Shown here: positions 8,006 to 16,749 of the stretch, one piece after another
How positions within the stretch are numbered: position 1 is the stretch's first letter
How the letters are laid out: every line of letters starts with the position of its first letter
Assembly: GCA_022842595.1 (NCBI GenBank)
Contig: JALHPF010000024.1
Coordinates: 29,348 to 93,347 of the forward strand
Length of the DNA stretch: 64,000 nt
Direction: 5' to 3'
Source: Rubrivivax sp.
GTDB taxonomy: Bacteria; Pseudomonadota; Gammaproteobacteria; Burkholderiales; Burkholderiaceae_C
Translations under genes and position numbers: made by a program
The notes under the pieces: generated by a model
The model's database searches: none
What the model saw: only the letters and a program-made list of their open reading frames with translations
What the model was told of the DNA's origin: nothing

Positions 8006-8980
8006 TCAGGGCGAATTGTCCCATTTGCCGCAGGCCAGCGCGTCGAAGCGCTCAAGCCAACGTTGTCCGCTATCGGCGTTGGGCATCGGGGTGAAGATGC
8101 CGCTGTTCAGGCGCACGGGTTGAAGCGTGCGTGCCACGAGGGGCAGCAGACCGATGTCGGGGCATTGCCAGTTCACGTCAGCCACCGGCGGGTACTTGGC
8201 GGCTCGGATCGAAAGCCCGCCACCGACGCGTTCGAGTGGGCAGCCTTCGAGCTGGATGCGCAGCGCTGGCTCGCCGCCCAGTTTCGAAACCAGCTGCTGA
8301 CCCAGGAAGTTGATCCATTGCGCTGGCGGTGCCTTGCCGCGCATGTCCATGTAGGGCGCGCCGTAGATGGAGTCGAAACCCAGGTAGCGGGGCAGCAGTT
8401 TCTGTATCTCATCCACGGCCACCGCGGTAAACGCCGCCGAATGGAAGAAGGACATCCCGGCGTTGCCGCTGCAATAGGGAAAAAGCGCGGCGATGCGGAT
8501 GAAGAATGCGACGAGCTCGGCAGCGTCCATCGTGTCGAGCATGGTCCAGGGCAGTTCGAAACGCAGCAGGCTGGTTTCGGTGTCGTCTTCGTCCAACTGC
8601 GTCGTGTTCACGCCAGCGAAGCTCACGGCGTAGTCGCCGGCCTGGCCATCGGGGGTGCCGGTCAGCTCGAAGCAGAAGTAGTCATCTTCAGGCGAGGGCT
8701 GGCCGGCCTGCAACTGACGCAATAGCCTCCCGGCCTCGGCGGAGTCGAAAGGGACGAATGCGTCGGGCGAGTCTTCATCGGGCGGCGGTTCGTAGATGGC
8801 CTGGATTGCCCCGGGCGGCACGAATGCCAGATAGGCCTTGAGCGCCTCGGCCGCGGCCGCCATGACGGCCCCCAGCTTCTCGACAGAATAAAGAGTGAGG
8901 GCAATCCCTGGGCGCACGATGACCCGTTCATAGCCATCGTCTTGCCAGTGGCGTGTCAGGATTTCAAGCTTGTCGGGCAC
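8006..8980 (-). CDS. DUF3396 / TsiV-like T6SS immunity protein
   Basis: The 324-residue product matches the DUF3396 family, whose members are described as TsiV-type immunity proteins for VRR-NUC nuclease effectors. It is soluble, acidic and without signal or membrane helices. The start is GTG at 8980, just 32 bp after the stop of the PAAR-nuclease gene (9013-9957), as expected for an effector followed by its antidote. It should bind and block the C-terminal nuclease of that effector in the producing cell's cytoplasm. Family recognition rests on overall sequence feel (for example YCSGNAGMSFF, AKYPPVADVNW) and context; a profile search would settle it. Confidence 0.7.
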   Translation of the reverse strand: MPDKLEILTRHWQDDGYERVIVRPGIALTLYSVEKLGAVMAAAAEALKAYLAFVPPGAIQAIYEPPPDEDSPDAFVPFDSAEAGRLLRQLQAGQPSPEDDYFCFELTGTPDGQAGDYAVSFAGVNTTQLDEDDTETSLLRFELPWTMLDTMDAAELVAFFIRIAALFPYCSGNAGMSFFHSAAFTAVAVDEIQKLLPRYLGFDSIYGAPYMDMRGKAPPAQWINFLGQQLVSKLGGEPALRIQLEGCPLERVGGGLSIRAAKYPPVADVNWQCPDIGLLPLVARTLQPVRLNSGIFTPMPNADSGQRWLERFDALACGKWDNSP

Positions 8981-9012
8981 CGCGTGGCTCTTCAGTTGAA
9001 CGGCATTTCAGC

Positions 9013-9957
9013 TTACTTGCCGCAGGCGCGACTGCTGATGCACCGGGGTTTCTCGGTAACAGGGGGCTTTACTTTCGAGCCAATCTTGGCGTACTTGTCG
9101 TGCTGACATCGACCTTTGGGTAAGTAGAACGAGGCATCGGCCTCGCCCAAGCCGCTGGCTCGTTTCACGCGGCCGCTCTTCTTGTCGAAATAGGGCGTTC
9201 CTTCGGGGCAGATGAACTTGAAGTCGAAGAAGCGGGTGGCGTTGCCGTTCGCGTCCACCGCACAGGCATCTGGGAAGCCGCTGCCTTTGGGTGGGGCGGG
9301 CCTGTAGCTGCTGCGCGCGGCCGCGGGCTTGCCGTTCTTCAGATAGCCGCGCTCGCCACCGACGCCGGGCGGTTTTTGCTTCTGGATGGCCGCTTCGCAA
9401 CACGCGTGCTTGGCATTGCCGACATCCTGGCATTCGCCGGGCGCCGCGATGGGCCCCGGGTTGCGGTGGCAGTCGCACATGATGTCTTGCAGGATCTTCT
9501 CTTCAGGCGAAGCATCCTTGTCATACTGGTCCAAGCCCAACATCGTGGCGCCCGTGTTCGGTGGGCTGCCGCCGGGACCGCAGTTGTTCAGCATCGGCTC
9601 GCCGAGAAGATGAACGGACTTGCCCTCGATCTTGACGGTCATCGACCCCGGTGTGATGAACTTTGCGGGGCCGTGGGTGTTTGCAGAAATGAGGCCGCCG
9701 CCAGTGCCCTTGCTGGCCATGTCGCCGATGCTCTCGAAAGTGGCGCCGCGAATGGCCACGGTGTTGCCATCGATCAGGACGGTGGAGGAGTAGCCGCTGG
9801 GCGAACTGCCCGACTTGGCGATGTTGGGCAAAGGCGCTGGCACGAAGGGCGCCGGCGGACCGGGCATCTTGCAGACATTGGGCAGCGTCGCCTTGGCGAT
9901 GCCCATGCTGCCCTTGGTCACAGGGGTTTTTGGCGGATGGATGCCTACGGTGCCCAT
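9013..9957 (-). CDS. PAAR-like (DUF4150) domain fused to a PD-(D/E)xK / VRR-NUC-like nuclease: T6SS effector
   Basis: The 314-residue protein starts at ATG 9957, 13 bp after the stop of the ketosynthase-like gene. Residues 1-~125 resemble a DUF4150 PAAR-like domain (PVTKGSMGIAKATLPNVC, GGLISANTHGPAKFITPG, VHLLGEPMLNNC), the sharpened tip that caps VgrG. A Cys-rich linker (161-187) leads into a C-terminal toxin. That toxin contains PD at 229-230, DFK at 245-247 and a Gln at 285, the order and spacing of a PD-(D/E)xK nuclease of the VRR-NUC/TseV type. It would be delivered on the vgrG1 tip and cut DNA in target cells. The following gene looks like the TsiV immunity protein. An Asp occupies the usual Glu position, which this fold tolerates. 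Confidence 0.75.
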   Translation of the reverse strand: MGTVGIHPPKTPVTKGSMGIAKATLPNVCKMPGPPAPFVPAPLPNIAKSGSSPSGYSSTVLIDGNTVAIRGATFESIGDMASKGTGGGLISANTHGPAKFITPGSMTVKIEGKSVHLLGEPMLNNCGPGGSPPNTGATMLGLDQYDKDASPEEKILQDIMCDCHRNPGPIAAPGECQDVGNAKHACCEAAIQKQKPPGVGGERGYLKNGKPAAARSSYRPAPPKGSGFPDACAVDANGNATRFFDFKFICPEGTPYFDKKSGRVKRASGLGEADASFYLPKGRCQHDKYAKIGSKVKPPVTEKPRCISSRACGK

Positions 9958-9970
9958 GATGGTGGTCGTC

Positions 9971-11035
9971 CTAGATTGCGCAGTCTTGCGGTGTATCGAG
10001 AATGGCCGCGGCGCGCAGGCCGTTCTCCGAGCCGGCCCAGAGCATCGTTCGCGGGCCGGTAGCGTAGCCGCGGGCAGCGGCTTCGCAGGCCAGCATCGCG
10101 AACAGCGGGCCGCTGGCCGCACCCATGTCGCCCCAGCCGTCAGCCGGCGCGACGTAGGCCGTGGGGTCGTCGAAGTATTCGCCGGCACGCAGGCACACGA
10201 AGCCCCATTCCTCGCCGCGATAGCGTTCGCCGTTGATGTCGCAAATGACTGCATTGATGCTTTCGGCCGGCCTGTCGAGCCAGCCGGCGGCTGTCCGGAC
10301 TGTTTCCGTCAAGCCCTCGCCGAGGCAGATGTCATCGCTCTTGATCAGCTTGGTTTCGCGCCCCAGCGCCACGGTGCGCAGGGTTGCCATGGGCACGAAG
10401 CCATGCCGCACCAGTGCCGCATCGCCCATCAGCAGGCAAAAGCCCGCGCCTTCAGACGGCACGAATGCCGAGCGCGACTCGGCGCCGACGATCTGGCGGT
10501 GGCTGTCCAGCCAATCCAGGGTGTCGGGGTGCAGATAGCTGTCGACACCACCGACCATGCAGATCTCGCTGGCGCCGCTGCGTACTCGCTTGGCGGCCAC
10601 GGCCAGCAGCGCGATCCCGGCCGCATGGCCCTGCGTAGAGAGTGACAGTTCGGTGATGTCGATCGGCAGGCTGCGCAGCGTCAGCAGGTCTCTGCGCAGG
10701 GCCTGGGCGTCGTTCTCACCGAAACCCGGACGGAACTCCGGAAGGCCGAGCAACAACGACACAGAGGGCTTGGAGATGAAGTCCGCCTGGCTCAGCCGCT
10801 CGCAGGCCTCGCGCAAGGCAGTCTCGGCCAGCCTCAGCAGGCGCGCGTTGCCCACCAGGCCTGGGTCGAGACTGGCATCGCAGGCCAGGGACATCGGCTC
10901 GCCGGCACGATCGATCAAGAAGGGATGCTGGATCGCGGCGGTGATGCCTGCCCGGTAGGCAGCAGCGCTGGGCGCAGCCTGGAGCCCCAGCGGCGTTCTC
11001 GCGCCCGTGGCGACGATGTGCACACCCCCGGTCAT
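9971..11035 (-). CDS. Ketosynthase/thiolase-fold protein lacking catalytic residues (cassette 1)
   Basis: The 354-residue protein has the layout of a beta-ketoacyl synthase: an N-terminal VHIVATGARTPLG strand, a nucleophile-elbow region, and a GDMGAASG segment that lines up with GHLEAAAG of active enzymes. The residues that do chemistry are gone. STQGHAAG (133-140) replaces the STACASG cysteine motif, CDINGE (265-270) replaces the HGTGT histidine motif, and the second histidine in GH-x-x-AAG is Asp. Such proteins accompany DUF2169 and DUF4150 genes in T6SS loci, where they are thought to help load PAAR-type cargo. The gene overlaps the DUF2169 stop by 4 bp (ATGA). A paralogue sits at 18749-19795. 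Confidence 0.75.
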   Translation of the reverse strand: MTGGVHIVATGARTPLGLQAAPSAAAYRAGITAAIQHPFLIDRAGEPMSLACDASLDPGLVGNARLLRLAETALREACERLSQADFISKPSVSLLLGLPEFRPGFGENDAQALRRDLLTLRSLPIDITELSLSTQGHAAGIALLAVAAKRVRSGASEICMVGGVDSYLHPDTLDWLDSHRQIVGAESRSAFVPSEGAGFCLLMGDAALVRHGFVPMATLRTVALGRETKLIKSDDICLGEGLTETVRTAAGWLDRPAESINAVICDINGERYRGEEWGFVCLRAGEYFDDPTAYVAPADGWGDMGAASGPLFAMLACEAAARGYATGPRTMLWAGSENGLRAAAILDTPQDCAI

Positions 11036-12039
11036 GAGATGACCTGTTTCTCGCGGACGATGGTCTCTTCGAGGTAGTCGCCATCGTTGCGGCAGGGCAG
11101 GCAGGTCGTCCAGACCATGAGGACGCGAGGATGGTCGGGCTCGAAAATCACCGATGACAGGCGGCCACGATGCTCCAGGAGCCGTTTGTGGATGCGTGTT
11201 GTGAACGTCAACTGAACGCGGGGGAGCGTGAAGCGCAGTTTGCCGCCCACGCTGAGATTGGTGAGCTCGATCGGCTCACCACCCCACAGCGGGTTGGCCG
11301 GGCGCTGGTCGGCTGGCGCGCACATTAGGCACAGCGGGTCCCAGTCTGCGGGCAGCAGCGGCAGGCGCTTGGCTCGCCAAGCGTCGTTGTAGGTGCCCGC
11401 CAGTTCGCGGCGTGGCGACCAGTGGCCGTCGATGGGTCCGAAGCCTGCTGGTCCGTCCATTTCCAGATTGCCGCTCGGGTACTCGAAGTTGGGCAACGCC
11501 TGGCCATCGCGCCGGGTGGCTGGCGCGAAGAGACCGCATCCCACCGGGTTTCTCGGGTCCAGACGGTGTTGCCGCAGATCCGGGGCGCTGTGCTCGTAGC
11601 CGCCGTAAGCGCGTTCATAGGTGATGGGAACGCGGGTCACCGGCTGCGCCGACGACGGTCCGCCGCCGAGGGGGCCATCTGACCAAGTGCGGTCGCCACG
11701 AACCCTCAGGGCCTTGCTGATCGGGCCGACCCGCATGCACACGGCGAAGTCGGTACTAGGCTGCCCGCCCGGCGCGTAGGCTGAGCCATTGAGCAGGATG
11801 TCTGTCGTCGGCTTCGGCGCGACCAGATCAGCGTCGTAGCGCAGGCTCGACATGCCGGGCTCACCGTTGTATTCGGGGGCAATGAGTGGCTCCAACTGCT
11901 CTTCGGCCAGGTAGACCTGGCCATCCGGGGTGATGTTGTAGGTGGCCTTGACCGACACGATCCACAGATGAACGCCATTCGGGTCCCGGCTCCAGGTCTT
12001 TCCGGCCTTGTAGGGTGTTCGGTTGTTGATGGCCCACAT
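11032..12039 (-). CDS. DUF2169 T6SS adaptor/chaperone (cassette 1)
   Basis: The 335-residue soluble protein fits DUF2169: near the N-terminus WIVSVKATYNITPDG, the central YERAYGG motif, DPRNPVGCGL, PLLPADWDP and a C-terminal beta-rich part. DUF2169 proteins are adaptors or co-chaperones that hold PAAR-linked effectors and load them onto VgrG (known for Agrobacterium Tde2 and Pseudomonas TseT). It begins 5 bp after the methyltransferase stop and overlaps the ketosynthase-like gene by 4 bp. The natural client is the PAAR-nuclease at 9013-9957. A paralogue at 19788-20804 serves the second cassette. Confidence 0.85.
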   Translation of the reverse strand: MWAINNRTPYKAGKTWSRDPNGVHLWIVSVKATYNITPDGQVYLAEEQLEPLIAPEYNGEPGMSSLRYDADLVAPKPTTDILLNGSAYAPGGQPSTDFAVCMRVGPISKALRVRGDRTWSDGPLGGGPSSAQPVTRVPITYERAYGGYEHSAPDLRQHRLDPRNPVGCGLFAPATRRDGQALPNFEYPSGNLEMDGPAGFGPIDGHWSPRRELAGTYNDAWRAKRLPLLPADWDPLCLMCAPADQRPANPLWGGEPIELTNLSVGGKLRFTLPRVQLTFTTRIHKRLLEHRGRLSSVIFEPDHPRVLMVWTTCLPCRNDGDYLEETIVREKQVIS

Positions 12040-12044
12040 GGTGT

Positions 12045-13334
12045 TCAGGCAGCGGCGGCAACGCGCGTGTGATACGGGGTGGTGGCGTAGCCGGCGATGC
12101 CCGCCTCCATGAGCGCAAGGGCCTGCCCGTCAGCCCCAGGATCCGAGGGTTCGGCCAGACGCAACTCGACGAGGCCGTTGCGGTGCAGCAGCAGCAGGTC
12201 TTCCATGACGCCCGACAGGTCACTAAAGAGGTCGATCAAGAGCAGGCTCCGCGGCCACAAGGGGTGCAGGCGCGAGAGTGCCGACCGGATGGCGGACGCG
12301 CGCGTCTCCACCTGGTAGCCGCTGGATGGGTGCTCGAACCACACATCGGTCGTGTTCTCGTGCTCGACGGGAGTGAGACAGGACGCCAGTCGCCAGCTGC
12401 GAATGGTGTCGACGCCCAGAGGCCGGCGCTCACTGGTGGCGAGGGCGAGAATGGGTGAATGCAGCTGCCGGTAGCACAGCAGGTCGACCGTGTTCTCGAC
12501 CCCGCGCCCGACCCATTTCGATTCCCTCAGCTGCGGTGCCAGATCGACCGGCAGCCGACCCGAGCGGTAGCTGAAGTCGGCATCTGCGACGAAATCAAAA
12601 CCGTGCGATTTCAGCAGGTTCAGGAAATCGCCTCGCCAGTATGGCTGGTTGACTTCGCTCAAGAACTCATGCGCCACGTATGAAGGGTCGTGCTCGCAAA
12701 CGAAGCTGAATTCGTTGGCAATCAAGCGGGAGTAGGGCGAGTCTGCGGCCGCTGCGGAGGTCTCCAACGCGGCGGCGATCTCACTGGCAACCTGCTGCGC
12801 CTGGCGGGCCCGCTGGGCAAGTGATCCGGCATTCGCGGTTTGCCCCAACAAAAAATCACGCACCAAGCCGCGGATCGACCAGCCGGGGTAGGTGTTGTAG
12901 TTAAGGTAGAGCAGACCGTCTGGGAGCAGCTTCCGACTGCACAGACGCAGCAACGCATCACGCGCGCTATCGGGTACCCAGGAGAAGACGCCATGCGCGA
13001 TGATGTAGTCGAACTCGCCCTCGACTACCGATTCGGCAGAGCAGAAATCTGCGTGAACGAAGCTGATATTGGGCAGCTCGAGCAAGACCCTGCGCTCGTT
13101 GGCCAGCGCGATCTGGCTGCCCGCGCCATCGAGTCCGACAAAACTCGCGGCCCGGCGATAGTGGGCAAGCGGTAGCAGGTTTGCGCCGTCTCCGCAGCCC
13201 AGTTCGAGCACGCGGTAGCCATGGCTGCGCGGCCTTGGCCCGTCGTGCAGCATCGAGGCCAGCGCCAGCCGCTCCGGTGCCGTCCATTCGATGGGCAAGC
13301 ACCGGTAGGCCAGCTCGTCGTAAGGGTTGCTCAT
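12045..13334 (-). CDS. SAM-dependent methyltransferase with regulatory-type C-terminal domain
   Basis: The 429-residue protein contains a class I methyltransferase core. Motif I is LELGCGDG (43-50), followed by VGLDGAGSQI and HADFCS, then EFDYIIAHGVFSWVP with the acidic and hydrophobic pattern of motif II. The rest resembles the methyltransferase regulatory domain (PF10119 type) found in proteins of similar length. The start is ATG 13334, 20 bp after the DUF6484 gene stop, and the gene runs into DUF2169 with a 5-bp gap. It has no counterpart in the second VgrG cassette. It may modify VgrG, a chaperone or the effector; the substrate is unknown and nothing in the sequence names it. Confidence 0.8.
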   Translation of the reverse strand: MSNPYDELAYRCLPIEWTAPERLALASMLHDGPRPRSHGYRVLELGCGDGANLLPLAHYRRAASFVGLDGAGSQIALANERRVLLELPNISFVHADFCSAESVVEGEFDYIIAHGVFSWVPDSARDALLRLCSRKLLPDGLLYLNYNTYPGWSIRGLVRDFLLGQTANAGSLAQRARQAQQVASEIAAALETSAAAADSPYSRLIANEFSFVCEHDPSYVAHEFLSEVNQPYWRGDFLNLLKSHGFDFVADADFSYRSGRLPVDLAPQLRESKWVGRGVENTVDLLCYRQLHSPILALATSERRPLGVDTIRSWRLASCLTPVEHENTTDVWFEHPSSGYQVETRASAIRSALSRLHPLWPRSLLLIDLFSDLSGVMEDLLLLHRNGLVELRLAEPSDPGADGQALALMEAGIAGYATTPYHTRVAAAA

Positions 13335-13354
13335 CGGCTCCGGCTTCGCGCGGA

Positions 13355-13903
13355 CTAGTTGATCTGTACCGAGCCGCCCTTGACGCGGTTCACACCGGTG
13401 GACCGGCTCAGCACGTAACTGCCTTCGATCAGCACCTTGCCGGCCTTCGTCAGCGTGATGCTGGCCTTGCCGCAGCGCAGCACCATCTGTTCCTTGGCGC
13501 TGACGATGAGGCGCTGGCCATCGGCGTCAACGTCCACCTGGGCCGGCGCTTCGGCCAGCGGCCAGCCCACGGCCTGGCGCACCACGCCCATCACGATCGG
13601 CCGTGCCGGGTCACCGCCTTCGAACATCAGCACCACGGGCTGGCCGATGTGCGGGCCGTGCAGGTCAACCGCGCTACGCGCACGCAGCGCCGCGGGATGG
13701 CCCTCATATCGCACCAGCGGCGTGGTGCCGCCATCGGTCAGGGCCAGCAGCTCACCCACCAGCACGCCATGAATCGGCGCAGCGGGTGCTGCGACGTCAG
13801 TGGCTGCTGCACCCGAGACCGGGCCCTGCAGCAGCGGAGACAGGAGATCCGTCGATTCCTGCGGCGGTGCCGTCAGCTCGGCAGGCAGATCATGGGGATT
13901 CAT
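13355..13903 (-). CDS. DUF6484 protein (cassette 1)
   Basis: The 182-residue protein has a small beta-barrel-like domain (GVLVGELLALTDGG, GQPVVLMFEGGDPARPIVMGVV) followed by a hydrophilic beta stretch ending in GKASITLTKAGKVLIEGSYV and VNRVKGGSVQIN. The ending echoes the C-terminal needle of VgrG, and the first part resembles an OB-like or tail-assembly fold. DUF6484 genes lie beside vgrG in many T6SS islands. Here the gene starts 10 bp after the vgrG1 stop. It probably assists VgrG/PAAR assembly or loading. A paralogue is at 20819-21289. Confidence 0.75.
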   Translation of the reverse strand: MNPHDLPAELTAPPQESTDLLSPLLQGPVSGAAATDVAAPAAPIHGVLVGELLALTDGGTTPLVRYEGHPAALRARSAVDLHGPHIGQPVVLMFEGGDPARPIVMGVVRQAVGWPLAEAPAQVDVDADGQRLIVSAKEQMVLRCGKASITLTKAGKVLIEGSYVLSRSTGVNRVKGGSVQIN

Positions 13904-13913
13904 CGCCAGCGCC

Positions 13914-16187
13914 TCAGTTCTGCAGGATCTTCGAGCCCTTCATCACGATGTCGCTCGAGGCCTTGACGTTGATCTTGCCCGAGCCGTCGATCGTGATGTC
14001 CTTGCCCTTGATGGTGATGGTGCCGTCCTTTTTCATCGTGATGCTGGCGCTGCCGGTCTTGATGGTCACCGAATCGCCGGCGTCGATGACGAGGTTCTTG
14101 CCCACCTTCAGTGCGTCGTCCTTGGTCACCTGGGTGCTGCGGCCCTTGCCGACGGCGGTGGACTGGTCGCCGCCCACCTTCAAGTCACGGTTGGCGCCGA
14201 TCTCGTTGCTCTGGTTGGCGCCGACAGACGTGCTCTGATTCGCGCCGACACTGGTGCTTTGGCTGGCGCCCACGGTGATGATCTGCGCGGCGCCGATCGT
14301 CACACTCTGCAGTGCACCGATGACGATCTCCTGTGCAGCGCCGATCGCGATCGTCTCGTTCACACCGACCGTGTGGGTGCGCTGCATGGCCACCGTGGCG
14401 GTTTCACTGGCACCGACGCTGATGCTGCGGTTGGCGCCGATGGTGATGCTCTCGTTGGCGCCCACGCTCTCGGTGCGGTTGGCGCCGATCGTGATGGTCT
14501 CGTTGTTGCCGACGTCTTCGGTGCGATTCACACCGATGGTGATCGTCTCGTTGTTGTCGACCGTCTCGGTGCGGTCGTGCTTGATGTGGCTCGTCTCGTC
14601 GTGGTCGATGGTCTTGCTGCGGTCATGCCCCACCCAATGGGTCTCGTCGTTCTCGACCTCGATGTCCTGGTTCTTCTCCGCATGCAGCCAGACCTGCTCG
14701 CTGCCCTTCTTGTCCTCGAAGCGCAGCGCATTGGCATTGCCGTAGGCGCCGCCCTTGGAAGAACGCGAGAGCACGCCGCTTTGGGTCATGTTCGCTGGCA
14801 GCTCCCAGGGCGGCATGTTCTCGGCGTTGTAGACGCGCCCGGTGATGAGGGGCTGGTCGGGGTCGCCTTCGAGGAAGTCGACGACCACCTCCTGGCCGAT
14901 GCGCGGGACCTGCACGAACCCGAAACTCTTGCCCGCCCAGGGGCTGGACACGCGCACCCAGCAACTGCTCTTCTCGTTCTTCTTGCCGTAGCGGTCCCAG
15001 TGGAACTGCACCTTCACGCGGCCGTACTTGTCGGTGAAGATCTCGTCGCCCGCCGGCCCCACCACCACGGCCGTCTGCGGGCCCTGCACCACCGGCTTGG
15101 GACTCTTGCGCGCGCTGCGGTAAGGCACGCTCGACGCCAGCGCCGTGAAACGGCAGCTGAAGCCCGCACAGGCGGAGGGCCCGGCACTCTCGTAGGCCGT
15201 CTGGTCCACCACGATCTGCGTGCCCGTGACCAGATATTCGCAGTTGTCGCTCTCGCGCAGCGAACCCTCCAGCTTCACCAGCCCGCCGGTGGCCAGCGCC
15301 CGCGCGTCACTGTGCGCGCTGGCCTGGCGCGTGAGCGCGGCGTATTCCTCCATCTGCGCGCGCACGAACTGCTCACCATCGCCTTCCAGGTCATAGAAGC
15401 CCGGGTAGTCGAACACCTCCATGTCGCCCAGCGTGTGGCCCCCGGGCTGACTGCGCGACTGGCGCAAGTCGGTCTGCGTGCGCGTGAAGTCATAGTCCTG
15501 GATCACCGCCGCACCCGGCTGCACGCGCTGCGTGCACGCCAGGTCCCAGCAGGCCTCCTGGCCCAGCCCGGCGGCCTGCCCGCCATGCTGGTAACGCACC
15601 TTCAGCGGGCTGCAGCCCGGGCACGGCTCGCTGGCGCTCACCGCATCGGCCAGCACCAGCGTGTGCTTGCCCACCGAGTGCTCGAAGAAATAGTAGATCC
15701 CCTCCTGCTCCATCAGGCGCGAGAGGAAATTGAAGTCACTCTCGCGGTACTGCACGCAGTACACCCAGGGCGTGAACGCCGTGGTCGTGCGGTCATCGAT
15801 GCTGGCGATCGCGTGGTCGCCCAGCACAGTCTCGATGATCTGCAGCACCGTCTGGTTCTGGAAGACCTTGCAGTCCTGGGTCTGCGACAGGAACCAGAAC
15901 CAGGGCCGGGCAGTGAGCAGGTACTGGAAGAAGCGGCCGCTCTGGCCGACCAGCGAGACCTGCTCGACGATGCCGTCGAAGCAGCGCGGGGTCTCGGCGA
16001 CATCGGCGTTCTGGTGCAGCCGCACGGTGACGTGCTGGCCGAGCAGGGCGTTGAAGTCCAGGTCGGGCTTGGGGCTGAGGGCCAGGACCGAGTAGGTGAA
16101 AGGCTCGCTCAGGGCTTCCTGCGCGGTCAGCTGCCCCAGCAGCAGGTCGGGGCCGAAGGGGCTGTCGAGTTCCGCAAAATGTTCCAT
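13914..16187 (-). CDS. vgrG: VgrG spike protein (copy 1)
   Basis: The 757-residue VgrG/TssI has the gp27-like base (about 1-380), the gp5-like OB region (KYGRVKVQFHWD, CWVRVSSPWAG, GFVQVPRIGQEVVVDFLEGDPDQPLITGRVYN) and a long C-terminal beta-helix needle. The needle is made of repeating hydrophobic/polar units such as ETITIGANRTESVGANES. The start at ATG 16187 (MEHFAELDSPFGPD) is shared with the second VgrG, although the open frame extends further upstream. Residues 1-~494 appear identical to the copy at 22568-24745; after KFEDKKG-type sequence the needles diverge and this one is 32 residues longer. It sits at the tip of the Hcp tube and carries the PAAR-nuclease encoded downstream. Confidence 0.95.
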   Translation of the reverse strand: MEHFAELDSPFGPDLLLGQLTAQEALSEPFTYSVLALSPKPDLDFNALLGQHVTVRLHQNADVAETPRCFDGIVEQVSLVGQSGRFFQYLLTARPWFWFLSQTQDCKVFQNQTVLQIIETVLGDHAIASIDDRTTTAFTPWVYCVQYRESDFNFLSRLMEQEGIYYFFEHSVGKHTLVLADAVSASEPCPGCSPLKVRYQHGGQAAGLGQEACWDLACTQRVQPGAAVIQDYDFTRTQTDLRQSRSQPGGHTLGDMEVFDYPGFYDLEGDGEQFVRAQMEEYAALTRQASAHSDARALATGGLVKLEGSLRESDNCEYLVTGTQIVVDQTAYESAGPSACAGFSCRFTALASSVPYRSARKSPKPVVQGPQTAVVVGPAGDEIFTDKYGRVKVQFHWDRYGKKNEKSSCWVRVSSPWAGKSFGFVQVPRIGQEVVVDFLEGDPDQPLITGRVYNAENMPPWELPANMTQSGVLSRSSKGGAYGNANALRFEDKKGSEQVWLHAEKNQDIEVENDETHWVGHDRSKTIDHDETSHIKHDRTETVDNNETITIGVNRTEDVGNNETITIGANRTESVGANESITIGANRSISVGASETATVAMQRTHTVGVNETIAIGAAQEIVIGALQSVTIGAAQIITVGASQSTSVGANQSTSVGANQSNEIGANRDLKVGGDQSTAVGKGRSTQVTKDDALKVGKNLVIDAGDSVTIKTGSASITMKKDGTITIKGKDITIDGSGKINVKASSDIVMKGSKILQN

Positions 16188-16190
16188 CGT
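14704..16190. repeat. Long direct repeat, copy A (5' two-thirds of vgrG1)
   Basis: This ~1,487-bp block matches 23262-24748 in the same orientation, with a constant offset of 8,558 bp and no length difference. Translations agree in several reading frames, which implies near or full nucleotide identity. The match ends 3 bp upstream of the start codons and, inside the genes, at the junction between the OB/gp5 part and the needle. Confidence 0.9.
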
Positions 16191-16749
16191 GCCTGCCAGG
16201 GCGCTGTGCTGCCCGGGGCAGGGCAGGAACGGCGGGAGTTGATCGCAAATCCTATGCAACGCCAGTAGCGATGTCCAGCGGCGCCTCGCCCAAATGATGG
16301 ACCGAATGGCTGCCGGCGGGTCCGCGGGTTTGCCGCAGCGACTGTGCCGGTCTGCGGGTGTGCTTCGTGCTTCCCGCCGGACGCGGTCTGTGGCACGAGG
16401 CCGCGCTGCCGCGCGGTAAAGCACGAGGCCGCGCTGCTGCGCGGCAAAGCAACAGCGCCGGGGCCGGGCGGATCCACTTCAACTTCGGCAGGCGCACCTT
16501 CATCAGCGGCAGCATCTCGTCCCAATGCCCGGGCGCGAACGCGGTCGCGGCCTCAGTTTCTTGCGCTTGCGGAAAGTGGCGGGTGGGGGATATTCCCAGC
16601 GCTGGAAACAAGAATGTGCCGAAGAGGTGCAACTGACCACGTCAGTTTCTCGCAGTTCGATCAGGTCGCCGTTGGCGTTCTTCGTGGCAAGGGCATTTTT
16701 AATCTCATTTCCAGCCGCGGCAGCTGATTTTCTGCTCGGGCCAGCCCAC
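16188..16749. other. Non-coding interval upstream of vgrG1
   Basis: About 560 bp separate the DUF4259 gene from vgrG1. No open frame has credible composition. The stretch should contain the vgrG1 promoter. It also holds a 28-bp tandem duplication at 16393-16448. It is visibly less GC-biased at 16620-16730 than the flanking genes. Confidence 0.5.
16393..16448. repeat. Tandem duplication, 2 x 28 bp
   Basis: Two adjacent 28-bp units beginning gcacgaggccgcgctg and ending in gtaaa or gcaaa differ at only 2 positions. They lie about 210 bp upstream of the vgrG1 start codon in the intergenic interval. They may be a recent slippage product; a regulatory role is possible but not shown. Confidence 0.7.

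Noticed and set aside
7584..8024. Minus-strand frame in the interval before the kinase gene
   Set aside because: Low hydrophobicity, Arg/Thr-rich, no ribosome site and no domain. Treated as non-coding.
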